Source: Sarcophilus harrisii (lineage: Eukaryota; Chordata; Mammalia; Dasyuromorphia; Dasyuridae). From it: a stretch of 64,000 nt of DNA. A program made the translations under genes and the position numbers. The stretch is taken from positions 95,196,988-95,260,987 of the forward strand of contig NC_045431.1 of assembly GCF_902635505.1 (NCBI RefSeq), given 5' to 3'. Shown piece after piece: positions 1 to 11,315 of this stretch (its first letter is position 1; the number at the start of each line of letters is the position of its first letter). The notes under the pieces were generated by a model. That model was not told the origin of the DNA. It ran no database searches and saw only the letters and a list, made by a program, of their open reading frames with translations.

Positions 1-636
1 CTTCTCCTTTATTGTAAAATATTTTTCTTTCATCTTTTACTGAAAATAATTGACAATTCTAGCTCTCCCAGTATATTCTTCTCTCATCCCTTTTTAAATT
101 TCATTTTAAAAATATTATCCCTTCATATTCAACTCATACTTATGCTGCTTGCTATCTATCTATCTATTTATACTCCATTTAATTGCCATAACAATGAGAA
201 AGGTTTTATGAATCACAAATATCATCTTCCTATGTTGGAATATAAAAAGTTAAATCTTGCTAAGTCCTTATGATTTCTTTTTCCTGCTTATCTCCTTATG
301 CTTCTGTTGAAGATTATATTTGCAATCGTATTTTTCTATTCAGCTCTGCTATTTTTATCACAATTGCTCAAAATTCCTCTATTTCATTGAATATCCATCT
401 TTTTCCTTGAAGTATTATACTCAGTTTTGCTGAGTAGGTGATTCTTGGTTGTAATCCTAACTCCATTGTTCTCTGTAATATCATATTCCATGTCCTCTGA
501 TTTTTTAATGTAGCACCTTTTAAATATTGTATTATCCTGACTGTGGCATTGCTCCACTTGAATTGTTTCTTTCTAGATACTTGCAGTATTTTCTCAGAAT
601 CAGAAGATTTTTGAGTTCTAGTTCTCTCCCTAATCC
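1..636 (-). mobile_element. L1-derived fragment: ORF1 3' part and adjoining region, antisense
   Basis: Read on the plus strand, this is the antisense of a marsupial L1. A pyrimidine-rich inter-ORF stretch runs over about 1-370 and the 3' part of ORF1 over about 370-636. The same order of landmarks recurs at 1750-2360, 24960-25180, 50220-50940 and 54720-55460, including a block near 400-470 that reads as a decayed ORF1 C-terminus. The longest open stretch, 368-640 minus, is a decayed piece of ORF1 and not a gene. The copy is cut by the left window edge and stops where the next element begins. The boundary is approximate. Confidence 0.7.
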
Positions 637-2930
637 CCACCTACAATTAAGAAATCACATGTGAAGTTGAATAAACATTTTCATAAAAGTCAAGTTGTGA
701 AAGAAAACATAGATCTCCCACCTCAATAAAAGTAAAAAGCTTCAAGAAAAATTAAATTAAAAGAGAGAGAGCAAGAGAGCGATAAGTTATGGAGAGACAG
801 ACAGACAGACAGAGACAGAGAGACAGAGGGAAAGAAGGAAAAAAGATTGAAAGGAGGGAAGGAAGAACGGACAGATGGAAGGAAGGAAGGACAAAAGGAA
901 GAAAGGAAGGAGAGAATAAGAATGCTTCAATCTGTAGTTAGACACAATCTGTTCCTTCTCTAGGTATGGATAGGATTTTTCGCTTCAGAGTAGTTGTGGA
1001 TTCTCTCAGTAGTAGTTTCTCACTACTGAGAAAAACAATGTCATTTACAGCTGGTCATTCCAGAACATTGCTATTACTTTGCATATAATATATTTCACTT
1101 TGTTCATTGGAGACTTTCCAGTTGTTTTTTCCCCCTGAGAGCATACTGCTCATCATTTCTCAGAGAACAATAATATTCCATCACAAACACATACCACAGT
1201 TTATTGATCTATTCCCCAATTGATGGGCACCCACTCAATTTTAATTTTTTTTATCTTGAGAAGAGAGCTGATATGAATATTTTTATACATATAGGTTGTT
1301 ACTTTTTTTTTCATTTCTTCTTTTTCAAAATCTCTTTAGATATTCATGCCTAATAGTGGTGTTGTTAAGTAAAGGAATATGTATGAATCTGCAGCCCTTT
1401 GGGCACAGATCATATCTTTTTTCATTTATCAATTGGGTCATGTATCTTATTTTTTTATGAATTGGACTCAACTCTCTCTAATTTTGACCAATGAGGCCAT
1501 ATCAGAGAAAGTTACTTCAAAATGTGTTTACAATTACTATTGTTAATTTTATCCCCCCATTTATTCTCTGTTTCCTTTCACCTTGTCCCTCCTCAAAAGT
1601 GTTTTGCTAACGAGCACTCCTCCCCCTCCCCTCAGTATGCCCTCTCTTTTATCACTCCTTCCTAAATCCCAGTTTGCTTCTATTTTCCTGCAGGGTGAGA
1701 TAGATTTCTATGCCTCTATTGAGTAAGTATGTTATTTCCTATTTGAGCTAATTCTGATGAAAGTAAGATTCACCCCACTCACCTTTCCTCCCCCTCTTCT
1801 CCTCCACTGTAAACACTTTTTCTTGCCTCTTTTTTATGGCAGATAATTTGTACCATTCCACTTCCCCCTTTCCTTTTCTGCCAATACATTCCTTTCTCAA
1901 TAATTTCATTTTTAAAAGATATCGCTTCATATTCAACTCACACCTATGCTCTCTATATATACTCCTTCTAACTGCCATAATGAGCAAGTTCTAATGAATT
2001 ACAAGTATCATCCTCCCATGTAGGAATGTAAACAGATAAACTTTATTAAACTTTCCTGATTACCTGCTTATGCTTCTCCAGAGTCATGTATTTGAAAAAT
2101 AATTTTTTTTTCCATTCAACTCTCATCTTTTCATTATAAATGTTTGAAAATCCTCTTTCACTGAATGACCACTTTTTCCTCTGAAGGATTATACTCAGTT
2201 TTGCTAGGTAGGTGATTCTTGGTTGCAATTCTAGCTCCATTGCTCTCCAGAATATCATATCCCAAGCCCTCCAGTCCTTTAATATAAAAGCTACTAAATC
2301 TTGTGATAGACTGATAGAACATTTCCATTATGTTTGAATTGTTTCTGGATGTTTTCAATTCTAATTTTTAATCTCCTCATTAGCTGTTTGTATTCCTTTT
2401 GCTTCACTCTCATTTCTCTTCTGAATTTTTCCTTTACCTCTTTTACTTGATTTTAAAAATCCCTTTTGAGGTCTTCTATAGTCTGAGATCAATTCTTATT
2501 TCTCTTGGAGGCTTTGGATATAGAAGATTTGACTTTGTTATTTTCTTCTGACTGTGTGTTTTGATCTTCTTTGTTACTATAGTAACTTTCTATGGTCAAA
2601 ATATTTTTCTCTTATTTACTTATTTCCCAAGCTTATTATTTGACTTCTACCTCTTTATTAAAATAGAAGTTTGCTTCTGTGGTGGATGGTGAACTATCCC
2701 AAGCTTCAGGGCTTTGAGCAACTGTTTTCAAAAATCCTCCTGGGGATTTTTACTGCTACCAAGACCTGAGTACAGACCAACCAACCAGTTTCTGCCATCA
2801 TGCAGCAAAGTGGCCCCTGCAATCATCCTCTGATTTTGTACTCATCTCATTTTCTCATTTTGTACTTTTCCACTGCTTGTTTTTCACGTCAATCTTTTCT
2901 CAACTTGTTCTCATCCTTTTTGAATGTGGC
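637..2930 (-). mobile_element. HAL1-like L1 derivative (ORF1 present, endonuclease/RT absent)
   Basis: Minus-strand L1 family member. From low to high coordinate it holds a 3' UTR (about 637-1180), a remnant of the ORF2 C-terminal region (about 1180-1540), a direct jump to the inter-ORF region (about 1550-2100), then ORF1 and some 5' sequence (about 2100-2930). About 3 kb expected between the ORF2 C-terminus and the inter-ORF region is missing at 1540-1560. The same join occurs in the copies starting at 3786 and 23005. This matches the known idea of half-L1 (HAL1) elements, which keep ORF1 and lack ORF2. The family name is my inference. The copy is old, with many stops. Confidence 0.65.
755..921. 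repeat. Purine-rich simple repeat (GA/GACA/GGAA)
   Basis: A nearly pure A/G tract with runs of GAGA, GACA and GGAA units, inside the 3' UTR part of the surrounding L1 derivative. A weaker GAGA/GACA tract sits at the equivalent place in the next copy (about 4030-4075), so it probably grew from a purine-rich seed in the L1 3' UTR. Confidence 0.85.
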
Positions 2931-3757
2931 CATCTTCCCTGGTTAAAAAGAATAGCAACATGAGAAAAAAAAAAAGGCCAATGACCATAAAAGGACAGAA
3001 GAGAAGGATTACTCACTTCAACCACTTATAAAATAATGTCAATATGAAATATTGTACCGTTATTTTAAATTAAATTTGCAATATTCTTTAAAGTCATTAC
3101 CCTCCAGGCAAAAGTTGGGCTTGCTTTGTTTATCACAGTAGACCGAATTATTATATTCCTGTTCAAATGACAGAAATACATTTTAAAGAATTTTATGTTC
3201 ACTTAAATGATTCACATTTTTGAAAAAACAAATATCTCAATATTTGAGTTCAGCTCAACAAAGAATATACTTAACAAAAACCTACTTTGCTATTTCTTTC
3301 TTTGGGGATTTCTGCAAAGGCACATACTATTTCAGGATAATAAGTAAGCCTACATATTTGTAAATACATTATATATGAGTTGGAAATGGGTATTCTGACT
3401 TTTGTCTTCTTCATTTGCCTGAGTAGAGAGGCTATCACTTAGGTTTTACATGTTACCTTTTTATTTTTCCCCCAAAGCACATTCTCTCAGTAAAAGATTC
3501 CTGTTCTACAACAGGTATTATTTAATAATACAAAGAAATAATTGTATCAAAAGTATAAAATAAGCCTAGCAAAAAAAATAATAAAAAAATGAAGCTACTG
3601 AAATTTTCATCCAGGTTAAAATTCACTATCATACAATTGATATATGCAAGTTCATTCTGATCATCAGGGGAACAAAAGAACAACAACAGCAACAATGAAA
3701 AACCTAAAAGGAATCATAAAAATGATGTGGGGAAATAGGTATGTTGTCTTTCTCTGA
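2931..3757. other. Unassigned intergenic DNA
   Basis: AT-rich, with no long open frame, no RNA gene and no repeat that I recognise. The short A-run near 2965 may be a degraded tail. Confidence 0.5.
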
Positions 3758-3759
3758 TA

Positions 3760-3785
3760 CATTGTAAGATCCTTGAGGACAGAGC
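3760..3785 (+). mobile_element. L2 3'-end fragment interrupted by an L1 tail
   Basis: The stretch reading 'gtaagatccttgaggacagagct' in outline matches the conserved L2 3' end (stop-adjacent 'ccttgagggcagggac' block). It stops at a poly-T run, the antisense poly-A of the next L1, which indicates insertion of that L1 into an older L2. Short, so moderate confidence. Confidence 0.5.
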
Positions 3786-5073
3786 TTTTTTTTTTTCTTT
3801 TGGTTACCTTTAATGTTATTTAATTAATATTTCCCCAGTTAAATTTAAAACTTTTTTTACATTTTTAAAATTTTTGAGGTCTACATTCTTTTCCTTTTCT
3901 TTTCCCCCAGTCCACATTAAGAAACCACATGTGAAATTATGAGAAACATTTCCATAAAAATTATTTTGTGAAAGAAAGCATGGATCTCCCATCATAATTT
4001 AAAAAAGAAACCTCAAGAAACATAAGAGAGAAACATCGAGAGAGACAGAGAGAGACATACAGGCACACACAGAGGGAATATGATTCAATATGTATTCAGA
4101 AACAATGTTTCTTCTCTGGGTATGGATAGCATTTTTCATCATAAGAACTTTAGAGTTGTGGATCATTGTACTGCTTAGAATACCAAAGTCATTTATAGTT
4201 GGTCATCCCACAACATTGCTTTTACCTTGTATACAGTATATTTCATTTTTCTTGAATTAATCGAGTGCTTTTTCAGCTTTTTTTTTCACAAGAGCATTCT
4301 ACTGAGCACTTCCCATAGAACAATAATATTCTGATTTATTCAACCACCTCACAAATGATAGGCATTCCCCTCAAATTTCAATTCTTTGTTCTGAGAAAGG
4401 AGCTACTACAAATGTTTTTGTAAACATAGGTCCTTTTTTTATTCTTTTTAAAAATATCTTTTGGTATTCAAGCTTAATAGTAATAGTATTAGGTCAAAGG
4501 ACATGCTTGAGTTTATAGCCCTTTGGGCATAAAATCATATCTTTTGATCATTAATTAATTGGGGCATGGTTCTATTTTTTAAAAATAAATTTGACTCAGC
4601 TTTCTCTATGTTTGAGAAATAAGGCAGAGAAACTTGGTTCAAAATTCTTTTCACATTTACTATTGCTAATTGGAATTTTCCTCATTTGTTATGTTTACTC
4701 TCTCCTTTCATCCTGTCTGTCCTTTAAAGTATTTTGCTACTGATCACTCCCTCCCCAAATATTCCCTCTCTTTTATAACCCCCCTTCCTATATATCATTC
4801 CCCTCCTATTTTCCTGAAGGGTGAGATAGATTTTTATGCCCATATTGAATATCTTATTTACTCTTTGAGTCAATTATGATGAGAGTAAGATTCACTCACC
4901 CACTCCTCCTCTTTCCCTCTCCACTGTGAAAGCTTTTCTTTGACTCATTTTTATGGCAGATATTTGCATCATTATACTTCTTCCTTTCTTTTTCTTCTAG
5001 TACATTCCTCTCTCTCCCCCTTAGTTTCATCATTTAAAAAGATATTATCCTTTCATATTTAACTCAACACATG
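3786..5073 (-). mobile_element. HAL1-like L1 derivative, 5'-truncated
   Basis: Begins with a poly-T run (3786-3800), the antisense poly-A tail. It then follows the copy at 637-2930: 3' UTR, ORF2 C-terminal remnant (about 4260-4640), the same internal join near 4640-4680, and the inter-ORF region (about 4680-5073). ORF1 is absent because of 5' truncation. The landmarks 'tagccctttgggcata' and 'gggtgagatagattt' are shared with the other copies. Confidence 0.65.
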
Positions 5074-5129
5074 CACAGAAAGAAAGGCATGGAAAAACCA
5101 GCCGTTACTGGATGAATTGTGTGTACATA

Positions 5130-5130
5130 A

Positions 5131-5163
<33 letters not shown>
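5130..5163. repeat. (AT)n microsatellite
   Basis: Alternating A/T run with two C interruptions, adjoining the tail side of the SINE that follows. Such runs often grow from SINE or LINE tails. Confidence 0.85.
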
Positions 5164-5165
5164 CA

Positions 5166-5792
5166 CACTGTTCATTCATCTTCAGTTGTGTTTAATTCTT
5201 TGTTGTGGAGACTGCATATTTTAAAATCAGCCGGAGTCAGGAATTCAGGTTAGGGGAAAATTGTCAGTCTTTATTCTCAGGGAACAAAGATCAGAGGTGG
5301 AAAAGAATGGGCAATAGCAATGTGTGTAGCTGAGTCAAGAAGCTAGCTAGACCAGCAGCCACATGTCCAGCAGTTAGGAGTATGGAACCCAGGCCAATCT
5401 CTCCCAGCTTCTCTTCCTGTCTCTCTCTCTGCCTTCACCCACCAAAATTGTCATTTCCTATACAACACATCAGGACTTGCACAGAGAGTGGGCAGGGACC
5501 ATTCTTTATCCAATCATGTATATTAATAGAGTATAGCCCAATTACTATTTAGTCTCACATGCTTGGGACCTCAGTGCATCAACTTAAGCCTCAGCCCATT
5601 ACACTTTGTATTTTGTTTTTTTGCACAGATACTACAGTAGCTTGTCATTTCCTTCTCCAGCTCATTTTACAGATAAAGAAACTGAGGCAAACAGGGTTAA
5701 GTGAATAGAATAACACATCTAGTAAGAGTCTGATGCTAGATCTGAACTTAGGAAGATGAATCTTTCTGATTACAAACCTTTTGCTCTATCGA
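5166..5792 (-). mobile_element. Marsupial tRNA-derived SINE, antisense, split by a solo LTR
   Basis: The left part (about 5166-5203) and right part (about 5604-5792) together read as an antisense SINE: 'ttcagttgtgtttaattctttgt' in outline, then 'catttccttctccagctcattttacag', 'gaaactgaggcaaacagggttaagtg', and a degraded tRNA-like head ending 'ttgctctatc'. Uninterrupted relatives are at 17248-17465, 41730-41988 and 46185-46440. The LTR sits at the position where those copies continue directly. Confidence 0.8.
5204..5603 (-). mobile_element. Solo LTR of an endogenous retrovirus
   Basis: A 400-bp element with termini TGTGGAGACT...CATTACA on the plus strand, that is TG...CA ends. It is flanked by an exact 6-bp target duplication, CTTTGT (5198-5203 and 5604-5609). 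On the minus strand it starts TGTAATGGGC and carries an AATAAA polyadenylation signal (plus 5270-5275) near its far end, as expected for R/U5, so the LTR is transcribed on the minus strand. There is no internal coding region. A 6-bp duplication is usual for beta-like (class II/ERVK) elements. It is a fossil left by LTR-LTR recombination, and younger than the SINE it interrupts. Confidence 0.8.
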
Positions 5793-7010
5793 CACATGCA
5801 TGTATGTATCATTGTGTATGTATAGAAGGAATATATTACACAATATGAATGCAAAAGATCAAAGTTTTAGATTCCCCATTCAAAGGCATACCTGGCATTG
5901 AAAAACAAGTCCCACTCAGTATTAAAACTCACACTGCTAGAATCTTCGCCTCCAAACAATGATTTTCCATTTTTCATAGCAAATTAGACTCTAATAAGAG
6001 ATCCCTGTCAATTCTCAATCTGCATCTTTTGAAGCTCTCCCCATCCCAATGAGATAATGGACCCAGAGAATATTATATGTTGGTGTTCTGTGTAAACTTG
6101 AAGCAATTTAAAATTTTAAATTGACCCTTCAAAAATATTCTAAAATATTGACCCATCTAAAAATATTTGAACTTGTTCTTGTTCCTCTGTATGCAGTCTT
6201 TTAATTGACATTCAGGCTTCATACTCTCTGCCTTGAGGAACAAAGTAAATATATTCATTTTTTAAAATAATAAATTAAATGACTGGTGATAAAAAATCTG
6301 CTGCCAATTACATGCTTCATATATTTGAAGAAAGGCAACATAGCTTGGGAATGAATAGCTAGTGCTCCAGAGCAAACAGTTGACTCAGCAGGTACAATTC
6401 AGGAACTTCATTGTGGAAGGAAACTCTCTCCCTTAAAAATAACAACCAGACATACCATGACCATTTGGCATGATATATTTTATGAGATTATTTGTGCAAA
6501 AATTCTTCTTTTTAATCAACGTACAATATTTCAAGAAGTTTGAAATTTTAAAGTCTAGTACAGGAAAATATTAAGCCAATGCATTCACTCATAATATTTC
6601 TTTAACAGATATTTATTAAAAGTTGTATTGCAAAGTTTTGAAAAGCTATATGACAGTGGATAGAAAAATCCTTGAAAAAGAGAGGGAAAAACCAGTTTGA
6701 ATTCCTGTCTTTGAAACATACTGATGTGTAACTATAGCCAGTAATCATCATTAATGTCTCAGAATATCCCATTATTCTCTAAGTCAAGACTAAAAGTTGC
6801 AGGCACAATTGTGATCTTATTGAATGTAGTGTTCAAATGAGTTTTACATACCTTTGGAAAATCTCAGTTCTGGACCAACAGAACAATGCTAGATACAAAG
6901 AAAAGAGACTAAAGTAAAAAAGGCATAGTCTTTGTCCTTGAGGCTAGAACAAAAGGGTTGTTCTAGAACTTAGAATTTAAGGAGGAAAGACTAAACTACT
7001 CAAAAAAGAT
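5793..7010. other. Mostly unassigned intergenic DNA
   Basis: AT-rich. A possible antisense L2 3'-end scrap lies at about 6596-6630 ('acagatatttattaaaagt'). No coding potential or RNA gene was seen in the rest. Confidence 0.4.
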
Positions 7011-7014
7011 AGAA

Positions 7015-7140
7015 AACAATCAAAATGTGATCTCTTTGAGAGCAGAAAATATCTTTTTGTTTGCATCTCCAGAGTTTAGCACCATTCTTTGTACCTTCTA
7101 AGTGCTTATAAAGTGTTTTTTCATTGATTAATTCACTTCT
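7015..7140 (+). mobile_element. L2 3'-end fragment
   Basis: Reads as the L2 3' end: a 'tctctttgagagcagaaaat' block, then 'tttgcatctccagagtttagcac' and 'aagtgcttataaagtgtttt...ttgatta'. This is the conserved L2 'ccccagcgcctagcac...gtgctcaataaat...ttgaatga' order. It is ancient and diverged. Confidence 0.6.
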
Positions 7141-7149
7141 TTATGTAAA

Positions 7150-7720
7150 CCAAAGTTATATGGATAACAAATCATTTTAGTTGTGTATTAATCACTATCA
7201 ATATTAATTTCTTTTTTCAATTCACAAATTCTCTTTTCACTTCCTCTCATTTCTCTGTACCACTGAAAAAGAAAGAAAAGCAAAACCCTTACAATCATAT
7301 GCATTAGTCAAGGGGGAAAATGTCCCACATTGGCCATTTCCCGAACTATATACGTCTCAATTCTGAGACTATCAGCTTTCTTTCAGGTGTGAGGTATTTC
7401 ATTATAAGGCCTTTGATCATTGCATTGATCTGAGCTCTTAAATCTATTAAATTGTTGTTTTATAAATTGTTCTACTTCTCACCTCACTCACTGTAATTTC
7501 ACATACATCTTCCCAGTTTTCTCTGAAACTATTCTCTTTATCATTTCTGATAACACAATAGTATTTCATTTCATTCATAAACTATAATTTGCTCAGCCAT
7601 TTTCCAAGTTATGTTCACTAACTTAACTTTCATTTTTTTCCACAACAAAAAAGAACTTCTATAAATATTTTGTGCATATAGGTCTTTGTCCTCATTACTA
7701 TCATTTCTTTCAAAAAAATA
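7150..7720 (-). mobile_element. Old L1 3'-end fragment, antisense
   Basis: Antisense L1 3' UTR and ORF2 C-terminal region. Landmarks in order: 'cacattggccat' (7327), 'gtgaggtatttcattataaggcc', 'gatcattgcattgatc', 'tcttcccagttttctctgaaac', 'cacaatagtatttcatttcattcat', 'tttgctcagccattttcc' and 'gaacttctataaatattttgtgcatataggtc'. The same order is seen in the 52110-55817 element. Strongly diverged and 5'-truncated. Confidence 0.6.
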
Positions 7721-8988
7721 GAAGGCCTTCTTTACTGGCCCCTGGAGTTTTCTTGATAAATCTTGAATCTATTTATCAAATCATCATACTACTATTATCC
7801 TTATTCATTTTATCTCAGATAAATAACCAATGCTATTTAACTGTAAAATATGTTTCAGACTAAATGCTGGAAATACAGAGACAACAATATAATCAAAGAG
7901 GGAGAAAAATATTTCCTACTTTCAAAGTAATGTCTCAAAAGTAGTACTCATGTACAGAAGTAAATTATTTTCTGAATTTTTATGTGAATATTAAAGTTCA
8001 TTAAAAGAGAAATAAAAGAACTCTAAAAAGGATGTGATAGTGTGGTGCTCAGTTTAGATCTTATTATCATCATTTGGCTTTGTCATATATCTGTTTTCCA
8101 AGGAATCAAAAATATACATATGTACACATGATTCACACATTTGTCTGATCACTTATTTTCCCCAGGAGACAGGATTTTATTGAAACCCACTCACCTTGTA
8201 TCATTAATTTTGGTTCCCTCACACCTTTTCCAACATTGCTCAAACCACAAAACCAAGTTCGAATATATACCTACCATCAGAAATATGACTTGTGATGTGA
8301 TACCACCTGCTGCTTACTGCTATTAGAATCCAGTCCCTCCTGCTATGTCTATATAGTTTGGGAATTAGCCTGACTCCTTTTTCAAGCCTACACAGACACA
8401 TCGACTTGTCTACTCTGTGAAGTGTTTGGCAGTAAGCCTCTCCTGAGAATACTGTCATTAATTTGTCATTTCTCACTGCAAGACATGTGAAAAATCCTTG
8501 GACCCAGCAGGATCTCTGTCTCAGTGCCATAAACGAATTAAGAAATGACTTCTCCCACTGATGTAATGAAAATTCACTGAGCTTCTGAGTAGGAGTGATC
8601 AGGTTTAAGAAGGTATCCAAATCCCACAGTAAAGGTGATGATGGAGTTGATTGCAAACCAGACATAAAGCCTTAGAAATCCAGACAAGTGTATATTGAGG
8701 CTGAAAACAGCTGGCATTATTTCTTCCGGCTCTTGTGATTTCACAGTACTACCGAGTGGCAGACCTAATGATGGCTCTTACCAAAATGCTGAACTGTGAA
8801 TTTATTCAGCTGAAATGATTTCCCTTGTTGGAAATAGAACAGGAAGCTTGCAACAGATTGGCAACAACAAAAATTCACCTTTCACAAAACAACACAAATT
8901 CAACTTTCACAAAACAATTTCTCTTTCAAACATTCATGCTTCAACAAGCATTGCTTAAAAACCTACTATCCATAAATCATAAATAGTA
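7721..8988. other. Unassigned DNA with one longish open frame (8240-8665, minus)
   Basis: No repeat recognised. The frame at 8240-8665 on the minus strand is open for 141 codons, which is long for DNA this AT-rich. It has no domain, signal peptide or membrane segment that I can name, and no splice-site or promoter context. It could be chance, a diverged exon, or the trace of an old retroelement. I do not call it a gene. Confidence 0.3.
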
Positions 8989-9195
8989 AGGGGTCAATAA
9001 GAACTGGTTAAGGGTCTTGATTCTAACAAATGATGATTAGGAAACATTAAGCAAACCATTTAACATCTCTTAAATCCTAGGCAAAGTTCTCATTGTAATC
9101 CGAGCAAATGCAAAATAATTGCTCATTTTCATTGGTAGATGGGATTTTCTCACTGGGAGTTCCTTACCCTAGTGATGTCACAGGTATAGAACAAG
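8988..9195 (+). mobile_element. Old SINE (THER/CORE-SINE type)
   Basis: The right half holds 'cattggtagatgggattttctcactgggagttccttaccctagtgatgtcacagg' in outline, a recognisable tail block of marsupial SINEs. It is preceded by a degraded 'aagcaaaccatttaacatctctt' block that corresponds to the usual 'caagtcacttaacctct'. Diverged. The family name is tentative. Confidence 0.55.
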
Positions 9196-9254
9196 GTCCT
9201 CCAAATAACACCTTTTCTCCTTCCCAAAGTGCAGGCCAGCAAGGATACAAAGTT

Positions 9255-9440
9255 GAAAATCCAAAGGATTGCAGATTTAGAGGTGGAAAGAATGCTAGCA
9301 GCTCTGTACTCCAACTTCCTTATTACATAAAGATCTAAATTGAGGAACGATACATAACTTGCCCAAATGAAGCTCATCAGAGACAGGGTCTGAAAAGACA
9401 GGTCTTTTCACCCCAAAGTCTGTATTCTTTCTACTATATC
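9255..9440 (-). mobile_element. MIR-like SINE, antisense
   Basis: Antisense order of a MIR-type element: 'tttagaggtggaaagaatgctagcagctctgtactccaacttccttatta', 'gaggaacgatacataacttgcccaaatgaag', then 'tctgtattctttctactatatc', the equivalents of 'gaaactgagg', 'cttgcccaaggtcaca' and 'ctttccactacacc'. Strongly diverged. Confidence 0.5.
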
Positions 9441-9605
9441 TTTCTACATTCTTCTATTGTAAGGCACAAAAAATTTCACTTCTCTTGAATCCTGGAAAGT
9501 TATAAAGTTTACTATATTTCATGGACTGACAATTGGCAATAATAACTAATTAATAACTAATAATAATTAATTAATGAAGAGTAATAATAAAAGTATTTTG
9601 CGAAA

Positions 9606-9679
9606 ATGGACTCATTTTATTTCATTTTTAGAAGCCTATGAAATAGGTGTTTTTATTATCCCCCTTTTACACATGAAGT
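9606..9679 (-). mobile_element. MIR-like fragment, antisense
   Basis: The block 'gaaataggtgtttttattatccccctttta' is the core 'aggtgctattattatccccatttta' of MIR-type SINEs in antisense. It is cut at a poly-T run (9679-9690), probably the tail of the next element. Confidence 0.5.
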
Positions 9680-9995
9680 TTTTTTTTTTCCTTTGTTTCC
9701 AAAGAAGGCCAATAGCACAATGATGTCTTGACTTGTGCATGAATTGGACTTAAGTAAAGCCGAGCAGGGCAAGGTCATCAGTTTTACTCTTCCAGAATCA
9801 TTGAAGTTCAAAGGCAAGACAAAAGTCAAGATGACTGGTAATGGTCAATGGCTTTTGAGCCTTGGATATCTACCCAGACTCTACATTGTCCACAGTACCT
9901 GCTTCAGATATCTTCATTGCCATTGGAATAAATTGTTCGCATCTGCCCATTTCACAGAGGAAAATCTTCACACACTTGGGGTAGACATCCTTCTA
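9680..9995 (-). mobile_element. Unnamed interspersed repeat family, copy 1
   Basis: Starts at a poly-T run (antisense tail), then 'cctttgtttccaaagaaggcc', 'gatgtcttgacttgtgcatgaattggacttaagtaaagc', 'catcagttttactcttccagaatcattgaagt' and 'aggcaagacaaaagtcaagatgactggtaatgg'. In reverse complement it aligns with the repeats at 15180-15465 and 40440-40665, which end in 'gaaaatgaaggataaataccaacaaca'. It behaves as a retroposed element with an A-rich tail. I cannot give it an established name. Confidence 0.6.
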
Positions 9996-10194
9996 ATTCA
10001 ACAGTCTTGAGGCCTGTCAGTTACCCTCAACATGGCTTACGCTGTTTGTTAAGATGGATGTACTGTAAATTGCAGCTGCATAAGCCATAGCTTCCTGAAG
10101 CCACAGGTAACAGGTCCCAGGAGAACATCAAAAGTGGATGAGCAATCCTAAAAAAGTCTTGGCAAATCTTTATATGAGAAGTTCTAGTCCTTCC

Positions 10195-10335
10195 TGTAGG
10201 TGCCATAAAACACAAATGAGGAAAGTAAGACAAAAAGCATTTAAGTAATTTACCCAGAGTTTAATAAGAACTTTCTGAACTTGGATTTGAACTGAAGTCA
10301 TCCAGATTTCTGATCCATTTGCCATACTCCTTAAC
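10195..10335 (-). mobile_element. MIR/SINE fragment, antisense
   Basis: Degraded antisense SINE: 'atgaggaaagtaagac', 'taagtaatttacccagagttt', 'tggatttgaactgaagtcatccagat' and 'atccatttgccatactcc'. These match the conserved 'gaggaaactgagg', 'gacttgcccagggtca' and 'ttcgaactcagg...ctatccactgc' blocks. Confidence 0.55.
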
Positions 10336-10799
10336 TTCCTCCTACTATTACAAATGTACATTAAAAAATTCAAAGGAATTCAGACTAAATCATCATTGCA
10401 TGTCAAACTGTTGATTCATGATTGTTCATTATTCATGAGGCAAATGTGTCCTCAATAAACAGAAATTTAAGAGCATTTTTAATAGTCGCCTACACCAAAT
10501 TTTATAATCTTTAACCTACATGTTAGAAAAACTTTTAAAGCATAGTGTTCCAGAAGAGATAATTCAGATCATGTAGGAACAATGTATGAATCATCTCTTG
10601 TATTTCTACCACTGAAGTTATTCTGAGGTTATTTTAGTGAGACTACACTTTTATTGAAATAAAAAGTATTTTCTGTTCCCATCTATTATATAAAAGACAG
10701 AATATTTAATAAACAGAACAATAGAAGAAAAATGTGTTAATCTAGGACCATGCCTATCTAATTTTCATAAAATGGTAAGAAAATTAGATGATAATGCTA

Positions 10800-11020
10800 C
10801 TTTATTCTTATATAGCAATTTAAGGGCTGCAAATCATTTGACATGCATTATTTCATATGATTCTCACAACAGTATTTCAAGATAGGTGCTATTATCATCA
10901 TCATTTTATATATGAGAACTTTGAGGTTCATAGAGCTTGAAACTAACGACAACTATACAAGTCATAAATGCCTAAGGAAAAATTTAAATTCATGTCATCC
11001 TAAAGTCCAATCAAAATTCC
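10800..11020 (-). mobile_element. MIR-like SINE, antisense
   Basis: The blocks 'aatcatttgacatgcattatttcatatgattctcacaacag' and 'gataggtgctattatcatcatcattttatatatgagaac' are the antisense MIR core. A degraded tRNA-like head ('catgtcatcctaaag') follows. Ancient. Confidence 0.65.
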
Positions 11021-11315
11021 CTTATCTGAACTTGAATTGTAGTGTAGGATGAACTATTTTCTGCAGAAATTGTACTATTCTCCTTTATTATACAATGCAG
11101 GTGGAAGCAATTTTAGAGGGGTTTTCTTTATCAGAGATTAGTGCTAACATCACCTGTTGATAGCTTTACTGATGATAGAAATCTCTGATTAGAAATAACA
11201 TACTACTTCAACACAAGGGGGCAGTTATTGGTGTGAGAAGTGCAACATATGGTATTTTCATATTTAAATTAGCTATTGTGTTATCTTGGTGCTAAGCTCA
11301 GTTGGTTCTGAGTTT

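Noticed and set aside
755-921. Purine tract as a regulatory or triplex-forming element
   Set aside because: It lies in an L1 3' UTR, and the copy at about 4030 has the same seed, so a simple-repeat origin explains it.
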